The translations under genes and the position numbers were made by a program. From Dirofilaria immitis (taxonomy: Eukaryota; Nematoda; Chromadorea; Rhabditida; Onchocercidae), in the NCBI GenBank assembly GCA_024305405.1, contig JAKNDB010000068.1:6749501-6813500 (forward strand): a stretch of DNA of 64,000 bases, read 5' to 3'. Within the stretch, counting starts at the first letter, position 1; each line of letters starts with the position of its first letter. This document shows positions 1 to 12,800 of the stretch, one piece after another. Below the pieces are notes generated by a model. It ran no database searches. It was not told the DNA's origin and was given only the letters and a program-made list of their open reading frames with translations.

Positions 1-821
1 TCGATACCAATGATGCATGCTGCAGTCGCAATGCTTAAGGTAAAAATGAGATTTCGGTTTTTTTAGATTTGTGTTTAAGATTGTCCATTTAGCCCCGCTA
101 AGTTTTTAGTATTTTACAATTTTTCTATTCTTATTCAGATCGCAAATATGCAATATACTGGTTCAAATTCGTTATTTTTGAGGATACTGATTGATAAAAA
201 TATACTTTGCCATATCGAGCTATTGATGCATTGGTAAATCATTTTTTAAGGTATGTTTCACGTAGAGAGTTATTGGTTTTTGTCGGGTATAAACTTAATT
301 AATATGGTGTTTTCTATGTTTTCTATTTCTCTTTGGACATTTTAGATCAAATGAGACCAACTGGAACGCACTGAAGCAAATGGCTTATTCAAGTTTGCTT
401 ATTCTAGGTTTGGAAAGGATGAACGACATTTACCTGTTCTTTGGCATCAGTCACTACTGACTTTCACACAGCGATATAAAAATGATATCAATGATGAGCA
501 GCGCGTAGCTTTGCTAGAATTAACAAAAGTAAGTTTTCACTGAATAAAGATTTCTAAATTCATCATGCTTTACTTAAATTTGCATAGCTTTTCGATAATA
601 TGGAACAAAACTTAGAAGTTTTTATGATTTCAAGTTTCGTCGCTCTTTTTCAAATTATTAAATACAGGATCCACAGTTATTACTTTATGTTATTTGAGGT
701 GCAAAATCATTACCAGATAACGCCTGAAGTTTGCCGTGAGTTAATATCTGCTGAAAAAAAGAAAGTGAAACAACAACTGAATCTGCAGCTATATAAATCA
801 CTGAAAAAGCAGTCTCACTGA
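1..821 (+). CDS. byn-1: Bystin (ribosome biogenesis factor), 3' part, frameshifted
   Basis: C-terminal part of bystin, an essential nucleolar factor in 40S subunit (18S rRNA) maturation. Four exons are visible: 1-39, 139-250, 408-528 and about 699-821 (stop TGA 819-821). The protein starts inside the window edge with SIPMMHAAVAMLK, then IANMQYTGSNSLFLR, then DERHLPVLWHQSLLTF and HYQITPEVCRELIS, in the same order as bystin of animals and yeast; the end is at the usual place. In exon 2 the frame breaks at an A5 run (196-200): the bases before it read L-I-D-K and those after it, one frame over, read Y-T-L-P-Y-R-A-I-D-A-L, the conserved continuation. As written, translation stops at TAA 233-235. 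Exon lengths fit splicing only if one base is restored, so a consensus error is more likely than a pseudogene. The last acceptor (TTTGAG) is unusual. Confidence 0.88.
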
Positions 822-1796
822 AGAAATTGCAATCATATGCTTAGTTTGACTATAGCAAGAACTTTTCGAAACCGCTAGGAACGAAACTGAGCAAATTGTC
901 CTTTATCTTTTAAAACTAAATTTTATTGTCTCATTTATGTTTTGATATAATTCACAATGATTGCCTTGTTTTGTATTTTGATACAATTTATAAATGACAA
1001 TTTTTTTATACTTTCAAACAAGCAGACCAAATAATGAAAAATTGGGAAGAAGGAATTAAAGTATGGAAAATTGATTTATAATTCAAATTTTACGCCGTTT
1101 TTTACAATGATTTTTATTGGTGCTCAATATTGAGAGCATATTAAATTGAAAAAATTATCTTTTGCTGTTTATATTTTTAAGTAGTTATATTTAAATATAT
1201 TTTTAAATATAGTAATAAACTATTCATTGCTTCACACTATTCATTGCTTCAGTTAAAAACCATTGCGTTGAAAGCATGCCATTTGGATGGTATCATCATT
1301 TACCTATATGCTAATATATGCTAATACTGGCGATAATATAAATCGTTCGTCTTCATTCATTCATATATTTGCTCATTTGCACATTTAGATTCAATCGATT
1401 GACAGTGGCTCAATTGACAGCTCTTAAATATTAATATGAAATAAGGGTTAATATGTTCTAATCAGCATACTTTGGCATTAAAGTAATTGAGCTATTGCTT
1501 AAGTTGGTATGGTGTGACTTTCTTATTCTCCTATTTCGTAATTATTACTTTTTCTTGATCTCGAGCACTGGGGTAATTCCATCTTCTTCCGTGAAAAGCA
1601 ATTAATGTAATATTTTTTGTGCCGTTTACATACTGCTTATCTTTAAAATTATTTCGTATTGTTTCTTGATCTATACTTTTCATCATTATTCTTTTTTTTG
1701 TTATTGTTACAGAACTTTTTTCTGCTTAATTTAATGTTATTGATCAGTTGAAACAATCTTCAAAAACTTTTTAAATTATTAATTTTAGTGTTCTAG
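822..1796. other. Intergenic, no gene seen
   Basis: AT-rich spacer between bystin and MRPL3 with no convincing exon on either strand. It contains a 17-bp unit repeated twice in tandem (1219-1235 and 1236-1252, last base differing). The stretch ends in TTCTAG immediately before the MRPL3 ATG, which could serve as a trans-splice acceptor. Confidence 0.6.
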
Positions 1797-4516
1797 ATGT
1801 TAAACTCCATTGAACGGTTGAGTCAATTATGGTATGCCGATAAACAAATCACAGCAGCACTGCTGTGTAGTAGTTATGCAAAATATTATATTCAGAAAAG
1901 AATGAGGAGGAGGTTTGTTCTACTGTTATCCTGAAATTTTAGAGTTTGCAAAACAGTTGTATTTTCTCGTTTTAATTGTGTTATTCCATGTATTTATTTG
2001 CAGTATTTGACGTGTTGATTTTTCGTAATGCCAAAAACAAATTGGTTTATTTTAGTGACTTGATGCTTTATGCATTGTTTTTCCATTATCGTTAAGAGTA
2101 GTGATGGCAAAATAAATAAAGTGAAGTTATTCTGCGTTTATGAAAATTTAATCATATCCAGGCAAAAAAATTAAATTTCTCTTTTTTTTTTTTATAATTC
2201 TTTCTTTAGTCATTATTTTATAAATTAGATTTCTACTTTCAGAACACTTACCCCACCACCGTGGATACCAAAAAAGAAGAAAAAATTGTTGAACCAATTG
2301 AACCCAGCACGCGAATCTTACTTCAGCAGTTTATTAAATTAGAAAAAAAGGTGACTTTTGAAATAGAATTTTTATGGAGTAATTAAATATGGCAAACATT
2401 AGAAAATTGAGTTTATTTCCTTATTAATTTTACTGACTGTACTTTTGCATACTATTTTATGTAAACTTGTTAATGCTCTTATGAATGATTTTCATATAAA
2501 ATTATTCTCTATTAGTTAAACTAGTTATGTTATCATCATAGTTGTATATCATATGTCATTTTAACTAATGTAAGTTCTTCAAATTTAGCTATCATTATAG
2601 TGAATACGCCAATTATTCGAGCTAATCCACATATGTCTTTTAAAACTCCATTATGTGAAATGCCGCAAGAAACTAATCTACCAGAATGGACACCAGAATC
2701 AAATCGTATCGGAATGTTGGCTCGAAAAATTGGAGTGTTACCTCAGTGGGGTGTGGATGGAACCCGATTTTTATGCACATTACTAGAATTTCCCAGAAAT
2801 CTCGTCATCTCAGCAGTTGATCCAGAAACTTACTATCGGTTAATTTTCTTTCAATGTCCTTATGTCAAAAGAGATCTCTTATCATATTTTTACTTTCATC
2901 TAACAAGATTAGCTTATTGCTTTTTATGTAGAGAAAATAAACGTGAGAAGATGGTCTAAATTTGAAAATTTTAAATAGAAAAATTTTAGTTCCAAATTTT
3001 CTAGAATAAGCATAGTGGGAAGGCGCAAAGCATATGGCCGCTATGGTGCTCGATGGCGAGTTACAGTTGGAGCTGTAGATGATAGTCCGACAAAATTTAC
3101 TGCACGATATCGTGCTACTTTTGAAAGACATGGTTATAGTTTTGTTGATTTTTTTTTATTTTTCTGATATCGTCTAATGTCGTTATCATTATTATTACGG
3201 TAATAGGGCTGTAGCACTTTCGATTTTCTAGGTTTTTCTGTAAAGAAGCATATAGCAGCCTTTTTGGTTACGGAGGATGCAGTGGTGGAACCAGGGACAG
3301 AGTTACATGTATGCCATTTCAAAGTTGGCCAGTATATAACTGCTACAGGACATACTATTGATTGGGGTTTCCAAGGTGGAATGCATAGATGGGGCTTCAA
3401 AGGTATGCCTGCTCGAAGGTAAGTTTTGTCTGTTTGATTTTATGAATATTTGTTGATAGATTGGTATAATACATTTCATGTGTTCCCGTATTTTGATTTT
3501 ATGTTGAAATAAAAGATTTTTGCTTCAACACTATTCACTTTTTTCTCTGCATTCATTGTTTTCAGGACTACAAAATCTCATCGTCGTATCGGTGCCATTG
3601 GCTCAAAAGGTGATGCCCGGGTTAGGCCTGGGAAGCGAATGCCAGGTCATATGGGTTACGAATGGCGATCTATTCCAGGACTTGAAGTACTAAGGATTAA
3701 TCCCGAGAAACAGGTCTTCAAATTTCTAAAGTTGACAAGAAAATTGGAAAATCTTTTAGCAAAACGGAAACATTGATGTTTGGAATTTTGATTTTTGAGA
3801 AAATTTTTATTGCTTATTTCGTAGTTTCTTTTTAGTTTTCACGATACTTATAAGTTTTCTTTTAGTTTTTACGAAACTTATCTATTAAAAATTTGAAATA
3901 TTCGGAAGCAATGAAAAATCAACCAAAATATTTAAAAAAAGAAACTATGAAATCAGCCAAAATGTTAAAAAGAAAAAGAAACTACTTTGAAAAGTTTTTA
4001 TTCACTATTTGTTAAAAGAAATAGTCATTATCAAATTATGATTATGAATAAAATGACGTTGACGTTTCAGGTTATGTATGTCAATGGATCAGTACCGGGT
4101 GAAACAGGAGAAATATTGTTGATCAAGGATTGTTATCATGATAAAAAAAGGTGCAGTGTCCACATTTCCCTACATTCTCTTATGAGAAAGATTTCGAAGC
4201 CGAAACGAAATGTAATGATAATCCTAATTCACCATTCGTTTATGAGAATGGTGAATTTTTTGCTCGGCGACTATTCAGGTTTCTATTTGAATCATTATTG
4301 TTCGTTCTCTTCATAGCTCTTGTAATATTATTTCTATTTTTTGTGAATTCATCTTTATTAAAATCTGAGTTTGAATTATTTCTTGCCAATGCATTTGTCA
4401 TTGTATTTTCGTTTTCCTAGGATGACGATGCCTCAATAGTTTTCACAGAACCTGAAAAATTCAAAACAACGAAAAGAGATAAGACGAAGGCAAAGACAGC
4501 CAAAGTAAAAAAGTGA
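1797..4516 (+). CDS. mrpl-3: Mitochondrial ribosomal protein uL3m (MRPL3)
   Basis: Large-subunit mitoribosome protein L3. Exons read: about 1797-1912 (candidate presequence, basic and hydrophobic, starting directly after TTCTAG), 2243-2350, 2589-2838, 3005-3132, 3232-3418, 3566-3713, 4071-4278, 4421-4516. The core is unmistakable: [79 protein letters not shown], and YVNGSVPGE. The HRWGFKG and [10 protein letters not shown] stretches are the rRNA-contacting loop of uL3. Frame problems: exon 7 needs one base in the A7 run at 4143-4149 (then [14 protein letters not shown] follows, the family's PFPT motif) and one in the T6 run at 4256-4261 to meet the phase-0 final exon. Exon 2 also does not join exon 3 in frame. 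The 5' exons are less certain than the core. The tail is basic ([17 protein letters not shown]). Confidence 0.9.
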
Positions 4517-5472
4517 TTGTCGGCAACACTTAAATTGATTTTCGAGAAATCGGCAATATCATTGATTTCTCTTCCTTATTTTACCTAATCATTCTGATGA
4601 TAATGATTTTCAGTCTTATAATTTGTCAGTACAATTTTAGAGATAAAATGCAATAGACATTCTATTTCTATTATTTAATTTGTAATCTGTAATATGACTT
4701 GAAAGAATCGTGGAAAAAATCTTAAAATTAAATAACAAAGCTAAATAAGATCTAATTTTATAAGTTTATAACCCTTCTAATGTATTGTGGTAATTATAGT
4801 AAATTTGAGCGTTTTATTTATCCATCCAGGTTTTGTAAATTTAAAGAAATTCATATTAATTGAGATTTGGATTTAAATTTCCAGTTCTTTTATTTTTTTC
4901 TGAAAAGATTCATACTAAGAATGGTGATTCATGGATCATTTTGTTGAATTATATTAATCGAATATGATGCATAGTAAAGATCGAGTACTGAATTCTATAT
5001 TATTTTGTGCGAAAATAACTGGTAATATTTGCTACCATTTTTTTGCGTTGCTCATCTTTGTCGTCGAGCTTTGGAGCTGAGAAATTTCTACAGTGATTTT
5101 ATAGTTATTAACATATTTGTTGTTTCCTTTTTAAAAATGTTGCATAGCTGCATGTTTCCATTACAAATCATTTAAAAATATCTTTAATCCACTTTACTGT
5201 TTTAGCACATTTATATATCCTGTTGTTGTTCTTTCACTGAATATTTATGAAGAATTTAGCAGACTTGACTACAGACGAATCAAAATTGATAATGCGTTCT
5301 GATGGCACCCAGCTACAATGATTTGGATTACAATTATTTAATATGTCGGTTGAAGAAGGAAGTAAGTTTGATTTTCAAGTCGATTAAAAATATTTTATGC
5401 ATTTCCATACTGGTCATGCAGATCTTTATTATTGTGATTCATGTGATCTTTTTTCTTTGCAGAAGATATTGC
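4517..5472. other. Intergenic, no gene seen
   Basis: Spacer between MRPL3 and FSN-1. About 950 bp is long for a nematode operon gap. I see no conserved exon. An upstream open frame from 5302 runs into the FSN-1 exon, but its residues do not resemble the family. Confidence 0.5.
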
Positions 5473-7249
5473 ATGTCGAGTTCTACATGCTCAGGATCAT
5501 CGTCACTCAAAAATTTCACGCGTTTTAATCATCGCTTGCGTGCCGTTTCAGCTGCTCGCTTACCTCATATTGTGCTGCTAGCGGTTTTTGAATATTTAAG
5601 TCTTAAAGACTTGGCACAATGTATGCGAGTTTGTAAACAGTGGTGGACTGTTTTGCAATATTCGGTCAGCTTTAATTGGTTATCTTAGCAAAGCTTTTAA
5701 ATTTTTTTCAATAGATTGTTTAATATTGTTTTTATTAAGCACTAAACTTTATAGGATAGTTTTGTATGGAAACGCTTGGCACGTATACTTATCCCAGATG
5801 AAGCCCTTAATGATCCCTCTCTTCTATCAGAAACTCCTTCTTCCAAAGACAAACTAAGAGCGTTTTGTTATGCATGGAATCCGAACGATTCTTCAAAGTG
5901 CTTTCATACTTGTTGAATTTTATATTTTTGCTTTATCATGTACTGAAAAAGAAAACAATATTTACTTCAAAGTAGAGACAAATACAGTTTTTGTATTTAT
6001 AAATTTTAACTATGAATAATATAATATAATTTTTTATTACTTTACTAAATTTAATTGTTCTTTCGAAAAAAGTTTAATTCATTAAATGTTTTAGAAATAA
6101 TTATTTACGTACCAACGGTTTTACGGTGCATCGAAATCCAGTTGCTCAGAGTACTGATAGTGTGCGAGGTACTGGGACAATTTTTAATTTACGATTTCAA
6201 TTTGCTTGATTGTAAATAAATTCAGTGCAATGAATTATTTTATTTGATGGATATAGGTATATTGCTTATGGAATTTTCAGGTAAAATAGGTGTAAACAGT
6301 GGGATACATGCATGGGAATTTATGTGGGAAGGACCGCTAGGAACGGTGGCTTGCATAGGTTTAGCGACGAAGTAAGTCCGATATCATTTTGTGAATTGAA
6401 TCAGCAAGGAGGGCCATGATCAATGAAGACTTCAAAAGTTTTCATAAATGTGGTTAAAGTGGAACTTAGTTTACTGCTTTATTTCGGTTGTTAATAAAAA
6501 TTAAAATTAAAAATATGTTGAAAGTTGTATACGGTAATAGATTTTTTCAGACATGCAGCTTTACATTGCCAAGGTTATGTTGCTTTATTAGGAAGTGATG
6601 ATCAAAGCTGGGGTTGGAATTTAGTCGACAATCAACTGTTGCATAATAGCACGCAGATTTGTCCATATCCACATGTCAATAATCCTCCAAAGTATCAGGT
6701 GAATATCGTATAGTAGTTTTTAATCGATTTCTAGAAATTCTTGTGAATCCAAAATTGATGTGAATCATTTTTATTCTTCACAAAAACAGAACACCTACAC
6801 TTTTCATATATCCTAATTTTCATCCTCTTTAATCTTTTTGCGATTTTACGAGACTTATTTGAAATAAGATGAGATTACATATCAAACTAAATATTATCCA
6901 GAACTTTTACGCTTTCATTGAAAACATGATGCCTGTTGGAGATTTCTCACAAATCCAACTATTACACTTTGGATTTTCATACAAAGTCCAAGGCGAAAAT
7001 GAGCTAATCTTTCTTCGTCAATACGCAGTAACAGAATTTTATTTTATGTTTTGATTATTGCAGATGGGAGAAAAAATTCGCATGGTATTGGATTGTGAAC
7101 AACACTCTATGTATTTCGAAAAAGGCAGTGAATTTCTAGGTATTGCTTTTAATCGCTTGCCCCCACTGAGACTATATCCAGCCATGTGTGCTGTTTATGG
7201 CAATACTGAGGTGTCGATGGTTTATATTGGGCCACCGCTTCTAGGCTAA
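5473..7249 (+). CDS. fsn-1: F-box/SPRY protein FSN-1 (FBXO45 homologue)
   Basis: Substrate-binding subunit of the RPM-1/PHR ubiquitin ligase that shapes synapses; atypical F-box protein. Six exons with clean GT-AG joins and consistent phases: 5473-5664, 5755-5897, 6095-6168, 6281-6371, 6551-6698, 7064-7249. N-terminal F-box: [18 protein letters not shown]...CMRVCKQWW. Then a B30.2/SPRY domain: [78 protein letters not shown], ending [20 protein letters not shown]. Length about 280 residues matches FBXO45 and FSN-1. Start chosen at the ATG of [11 protein letters not shown] because upstream codons in the same frame look non-coding. No frameshift is present here although the gene contains an A6 run, which shows that the frame errors elsewhere are not uniform. 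Confidence 0.95.
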
Positions 7250-8551
7250 CATTTCAACTTGAATTTGAATAGAAGTTAAATTTTTTAACTACCAGTGAAT
7301 GTTTCTTTACATAGACCAGAAATCATTTTCGAATTTTATTTAGTGCATCGTTTTTCATCTAATATTATTTTCATTAATCTAAAATCAATTTAAAAATTTT
7401 AATTTCAAAGATGGAATGATTGTTTTAAACTATTTCAAATCAGTGATTTTTGATAAACTTTTCAAATAGCATATAATTAGTTGAATTTCTTTCCAGAGTC
7501 TTTTATATCCAGGTTTTTTTTGTAATCCAATATTTTACTTACTCGTATTTCACTTTCCTAACGTTCACATACTCCTTAGTTCACGTACACTTATACTAAC
7601 TTATGATCTTTATTTTTTATTTTCTGCTTGTGAGAACTTTTCAATGTTATGGTGTTTGAGCACGGATTATCTCATATCATTTCCTTGCAACAGTCCGAAA
7701 CTTTCTGCAATGTCTTTCAACTTTCAGCTTATTTTATGGAATCTTTTATACCTTTGTAAATGTTCTCTTATTTTTCGAGAATGAAAGATTTTTACGAATT
7801 CTCTTCAGGTAAACGCAAAAAGAAAACAAGAGATAAATTTAGATAGTTTTCTTTCGTTCAGTAATCTTCATTACTATCCATAAATTCGTTTTAATTTATT
7901 GTTTAAAAAAGGATTTATGTTTCAAATGTAATTGGGATCCGATACATTTAATGCAAATATTAACAAGTATGGACACTGTGTATTGCGGATTGATTTGTTT
8001 CACATCTGTTCATTAAAGTGAAAAAGCTTTGTGTATAAAGCGGAAAATACAGAATTGGGAATTTGAATAGCAGCCACATAATCATAGAACTGTGAGAAAT
8101 AAATTTCCATAAAATGCATCAGTTTCGTAAGAGACTTGTTATTTATTGTTTTGAAGATGAAATATGTAGAAAGAAATACGAAATAGAATTAAGAAGTATT
8201 TTTCTTATGAGGATGATAATTAGGTTTTGCATCAACTAAGAAAAAGAAAAAATGGAGAAGCAATATTATTTGGATAAAACTATCTGGAATTTTTAAACTT
8301 CCAAAATCGAGCAAATTCAAAAACATTCGGAAAATCAATTTATCGCTTTTACGAAAAAATCATTAATACGTTAATTTCTTTGAAATCTGTCAGTATCTTC
8401 GGATCACGGGAAAATGTCATCCAAATCATAAAGCTTCTCAAAAAAATGGTTACTCTGAAATCTAAGGAAAACATTATCATGAATTAAAATAATATGGATA
8501 AATAAGTTTAGTACAATAAAAATACTATCTTCTTGTATGCAGTGGAGGTAT
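7250..8551. other. Intergenic, no gene seen
   Basis: Convergent-gene spacer between FSN-1 (+) and the methyltransferase gene (-). AT-rich; I see no exon with conserved content on either strand. Confidence 0.5.
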
Positions 8552-10518
8552 TCATCTTATGGCTCGAGTGAGTTGGATTACTCTTCGCTGAATAATTTCT
8601 GATTTTGGTGTCGACCAACGGATATAAACATCGAATTTGCCTTTCGTCTTGACCAGATCCAAAAATCTTGCAAACTACTTTCGCAATTGATATAAGACAT
8701 TCGAGATTCCAATAAACTGAAGGATTCTTGAATTAATTTTAGAAAGCATCTAAATTCGGACAGTCATGAAATTGTTCCGACAATTCTATGAAGGCGGCTA
8801 AAACTTTGTTTAGAGTAATAAGAGCAATATCTCAAGGGAAAGTTCTTCCTTCTCTATCTTCCAGTTCAATACCGATCACTAAAGTTGTCTAAGACGATCA
8901 CATTTTATTGAAAACTAAGATTTACCAGACACCATTATTGGTAAGTGCATAGTCGATGAAATCGTGAATTTCTTCAAACCGATTTTTCTCGCTGTTAAAA
9001 AATTCTACAGCAAAGATAACCTCAAACCTGGAATAGCGAAATTCATTCTTTGTTTCAGAATTACTTCACTTCATCATAGATATTGATCCGTATAAATGAG
9101 AAAAATCATTCCAAAAACAGTCCCTGCATATTACCACAAACATAAACCAGCAATATTTTCCTGTGATGTGTTATTCCGTGCTAAAACCCACTCATTTGGT
9201 TTCATGGTATTTCGGAATTCTTCCATAGAATTGCGAAGAATTTTGTATTGCACGCTTTTAATTCTGTTCCGAGAGAACGTCGATTTCATGCACGATTCCA
9301 TCAACTCATTGTTCTATACTCAAAAGTTGGGAATTACTTTTAAAGTTGCTGTTCAATATAAGCTTCATTTATTCTTTCTTCTGCCCTCCTTTTTTAAGAT
9401 TGGACAAATTATAAATTACGAATCACCAGTAATTTCAACATATCTAAAAGTTTTTTGAGAGAAAATTTAAAATTTTTCCTTTGCTTTAAAAAATTAGAAA
9501 GAAACTTACATTACTATTCAAAGTGATATGTTCTGCTCCGTTTTTCATAGCAAACACTGATGGAAGGCCAGTACAAAATCCAATCTGCAATACAGCCATG
9601 TATGAAAGAGTAGATTTAATTCAGAATTTTGTTTCATGACTAAGTTTGAAGAATTAAGTTGACTAAACATATACCTCCAGAACTTTGCATCCCTTTACTA
9701 AAGTGTCGGTTTCAAATCTTACAGCATGATCCAACGCATAACACATTTCGAAAACACCTTCCCATTCCTCCCGTGGATCGCTTCCTATAGATCAAAATTG
9801 AGAACTCATGAACAGCTTCTAACTTTTGTCCCAATTAATTTTAAAATTAATTGGGACAAAATGTAATCATGAAAATGACATTTCATTAAATAATCTAATA
9901 AACTAGATCTTTTAAAATATCAGTTTATGGAGACAAGAAAAAAACAATTGAAATATTAGTATGAAATTTTTTTGAAAATTCTGTCCTGCTATATTTATGT
10001 CCGAACACTTTTTAACAAGCATAAAAATTTATTAAATGTAGTGATGAGCAATTCTATTGAGTTTTCGAAAGAAAAAGCTAGCAATTGGTTGCATTGATTT
10101 TGAACGATGTTATACAAAAATCATTTTTTTAAATTACCCTAAAACTGAATCCTTTTAGTAAACTTCTAGATAAAGGCGTGAGATAAATATTCGTGGCAAG
10201 AACAACAGCCTGAAGTTTAAGTGGGGAAAAATCAAATATTCGATAATACAAAATTTTTCCATGTAAAAGTTATATTATTGAAAACCGTAACTCGGAATGT
10301 GTAATCAAATGGATAAATCTTACCGTCCATAAAACTTCTTTACGCAAAACAGAACTCATACTATTCTCGATCGATGAATTTTCCATTAACGGGGCTGCAT
10401 ATGCCGGTGCCACGTAATCGATCTTCATTCCTGATTCCAATTCTAATATGCATTCCGAGAAGGCAGCTTGGTTGCTTTTCGCTGAATTAGAAAGAACCAT
10501 TTCACGATTTTTTTCCAA
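8552..10518 (-). CDS. METTL18-like seven-beta-strand methyltransferase, divergent
   Basis: Resembles METTL18, the histidine methyltransferase of ribosomal protein uL3. Exons read on the minus strand: 10518-10324 (start MEKNREMVLSNS), 10209-10138, about 9785-9676, about 9594-9510, 9313-9135, 9027-8926, and a final piece of about 8670-8552. Key stretches: KVLEIGFCTGLPSVFAMKNG (SAM motif I region), FEVIFAVEFFNSEKNRFEEI with YALTNNGV (the family has DLILTSE..., LSKNGR), and a C-terminal FDVYIRWSTPKSEIIQR. Motif I reads E-I-G-F-C-T-G where active enzymes have D/E-x-G-x-G-x-G, and strand beta-2 ends N-S-N instead of an acidic residue, so SAM binding may be weakened. The join between the second and third exons, and the stretch 8925-8680 where YFGVGGG would be expected, do not resolve cleanly. 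It could be another member of the METTL18/METTL9-type group or a decaying copy. Confidence 0.6.
9824..9861. repeat. Perfect 38-bp palindrome
   Basis: Two 19-base halves, TTTTGTCCCAATTAATTTT and its exact reverse complement, adjoin without a loop. It lies in an intron of the methyltransferase gene, just outside the acceptor of the third exon, and could fold into a hairpin in the pre-mRNA. Confidence 0.95.
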
Positions 10519-11339
10519 TGTTTTTCACAAATCTCGTAACTATAACAGCAAAGACTTTTGTAACAATATTCTGATTTAGATAATAAGATGTCACAAAGTT
10601 TGCGTCATTCGGTGCATGAACCTAACGATGTATATATCTATTTAGTAAAAATAATATCAGAAAAAAAAAAATAATACCATAGACCTTTTAGTTTAATTCA
10701 CTTACTAGTTAGATTACTTAAAACTTCAGATTCATAAATAGCTCTATCATAACTCTCTAGTTTGGCCTCAATCAAATAAGAACATGAATGTAAATTGCTT
10801 CTAAGTATCAAAAATGTCAATGTATCTTTTGAATTGGAGAGTCATTCTTGGAATTATAACCTCTAAACCTTCATCTGTAATTCTAAATTTCATCTCTTTC
10901 TATTGCTTTGAACAGTGTCAAAAAAGCTTATAAATGAAATGAGATAGGAAAAAGTAACAAAAACCTTATGAGAAAAAGATGGCCAAGAAAATAATAAAGT
11001 TAATGAAGAAGGACAATTCTAATATTCATTCTAAGCCAAGAATCTACTAATAATCTCCGATTTTTTTAATCAAAACACATTCGTCCACTCTGTAATATTA
11101 TTATACCAACACTTCACGCTATATCCCCATAATCCAAATCAATAAGATAGCTTAGAGAGAAATCAAAGAATCATTAATGAAAAATTTTGCGATCTACAAA
11201 ACGCCGCCATTATGAAGCATTATAGGATTATAAACATCTTCCTTTCAAGTTTAAATATTTATATATATTATTACGTAACAAGGCAAAAATATTAAGAGAA
11301 TTCTACAAATTACAAAGCCTCGAACTTAGATTACTTGCT

Positions 11340-12800
11340 CTCACCTACTGTCTTCTTGAATAGCGTTAAGTTTTTCAATAGGCTTCAGCTTTAGGTATTT
11401 GCATTTTAAGAAAGAAATATCATAGACCTGAATATCGGACCAATAACTTAGAATACGGACTTGTAAAAAGAAAAGCGATGATCATTTCTTTCAATTTGAA
11501 TATATTTTTGCGCCAAAATCGTTAGTTCTGACTCTTCATCATATTCTTCAGCAACATTGTTTATGCAACCGTCAAACTAATTCAATCCTCATAATATCTT
11601 CCGCTTCTACAGATAGTAGATTCGATAGCTTCACCTCGAACATATCGAATTTGCCCGACAATACTATTTATTCATTTATTAACAAAACTGATAAAGAAGG
11701 AAATAAGCTCATGTGCAGCTAAGCTATGTTATATATATTTTCCTTAAAATATTGTTGCGGACTTTGACTCTACATTCTTTTCCCACTTTAAATGGATTAA
11801 AAACTGCCAAGGAGTATTCTGCATACTTAGTACTATAATTTTCTCCGTAATAATAATCAAATGATTTGTGTTCAGTACGATATTTCTTTAGTTATTCCAC
11901 TTCAGTTCAATGATGTTTTCCAACTCCCCAATTCGAGAAAAAAATGAAATTCATAAAAAATGAAAAGATATTTTGTTTCTTGCTGACATCCAATAATTAC
12001 TATCGCTGCTTTACTGCGAAGATAAGTGAAATTCGATCGATTTTTCTAATAGCCTCTGAGACATTTCCACGTGTAAGGTTTGCTCGAGGCATTAATTCAT
12101 TTGCTCGAGACATTAATTCAACAATGTACCATAGCGAACCATGGTCGCTTGCATATTACTATCTCATAGATGAGATTTTTTAGATTCTACTTTAATATCA
12201 AAATTTCATTTATTATTCAGTTACTCCCTCTTCGAAATCTTTGTGAGTTAATTTCACTTGAAATTCGCTCAAATAATATAGCAACAAAAAAGTGATAATG
12301 CTAATTACAAAACTGAATCAAAGATTTAAACTAGAAACATTTTGGAGAACTATCAACAGCAACAAAAGTCTCTCTGTAAGCTAATAACCTGTTTGAAATT
12401 ATGGAACTTTTGCTCTCCAGCACCACTTCTTTAAGCGATAAAGGCATAGCTTGAAGCCAATCAAATGGTTCCTATTTTATTTGATCTATCCAGAATCTTT
12501 TAACATGCTTTGGGAAAGTTTATTTCTAAATCAATTCAATCATCAAATATCACAAAGAAAGCAAAAGAAGGCTTACAAATGGTACCTGTCTTACTAACAT
12601 GCAGCTTATGCATACCAGAAAAAAATCCACAAGTCTCTGTCCAGGATTTTTATAGTTCAATCTGAACATTGATGATTTTCTCAATTTCCTACGTACCACA
12701 TTCTGATCAATTTAAATTCATTCAAATATTTGAAATTGTATCGCAGTCGAACTTCCAAAAATCTGACGAAAAAGAAGACGGCATGATCTTCCATGTCGCC
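11340..12800 (-). pseudogene. Weak OTU/Tudor-like coding fragments, gene or remnant
   Basis: No clean gene model, but several minus-strand stretches look coding. About 12780-12660 reads QTIYGDMEDHA..., reminiscent of the OTU-protease segment after the catalytic Cys. About 12480-12400 reads EPFDWLQAMPLSLKEVVLES. 11888-11752 reads SFDYYYGENYSTKYAEYSLA then FKVGKECRVKVRNN, similar to the Tudor-like module after the OTU domain in OTUD4-type proteins. About 11680-11590 reads IVGQIRYVRGEAIESTI. About 11560-11465 reads VAEEYDEESELTILAQKYIQ. I cannot see the catalytic Asp-Cys or His blocks, and the fragments are separated by stops. This may be a fast-evolving gene, a pseudogene, or a gene damaged by assembly errors. 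Confidence 0.3.
12079..12120. repeat. 21-bp tandem duplication
   Basis: Two adjacent 21-base units (12079-12099 and 12100-12120), beginning TTTGCTCGAG and ending CATTAATTCA, that differ at one position. Each contains a CTCGAG hexamer. Confidence 0.9.

Noticed and set aside
9096..9458. Plus-strand 120-codon open frame
   Set aside because: It overlaps minus-strand exons of the methyltransferase gene that carry the recognisable motifs.
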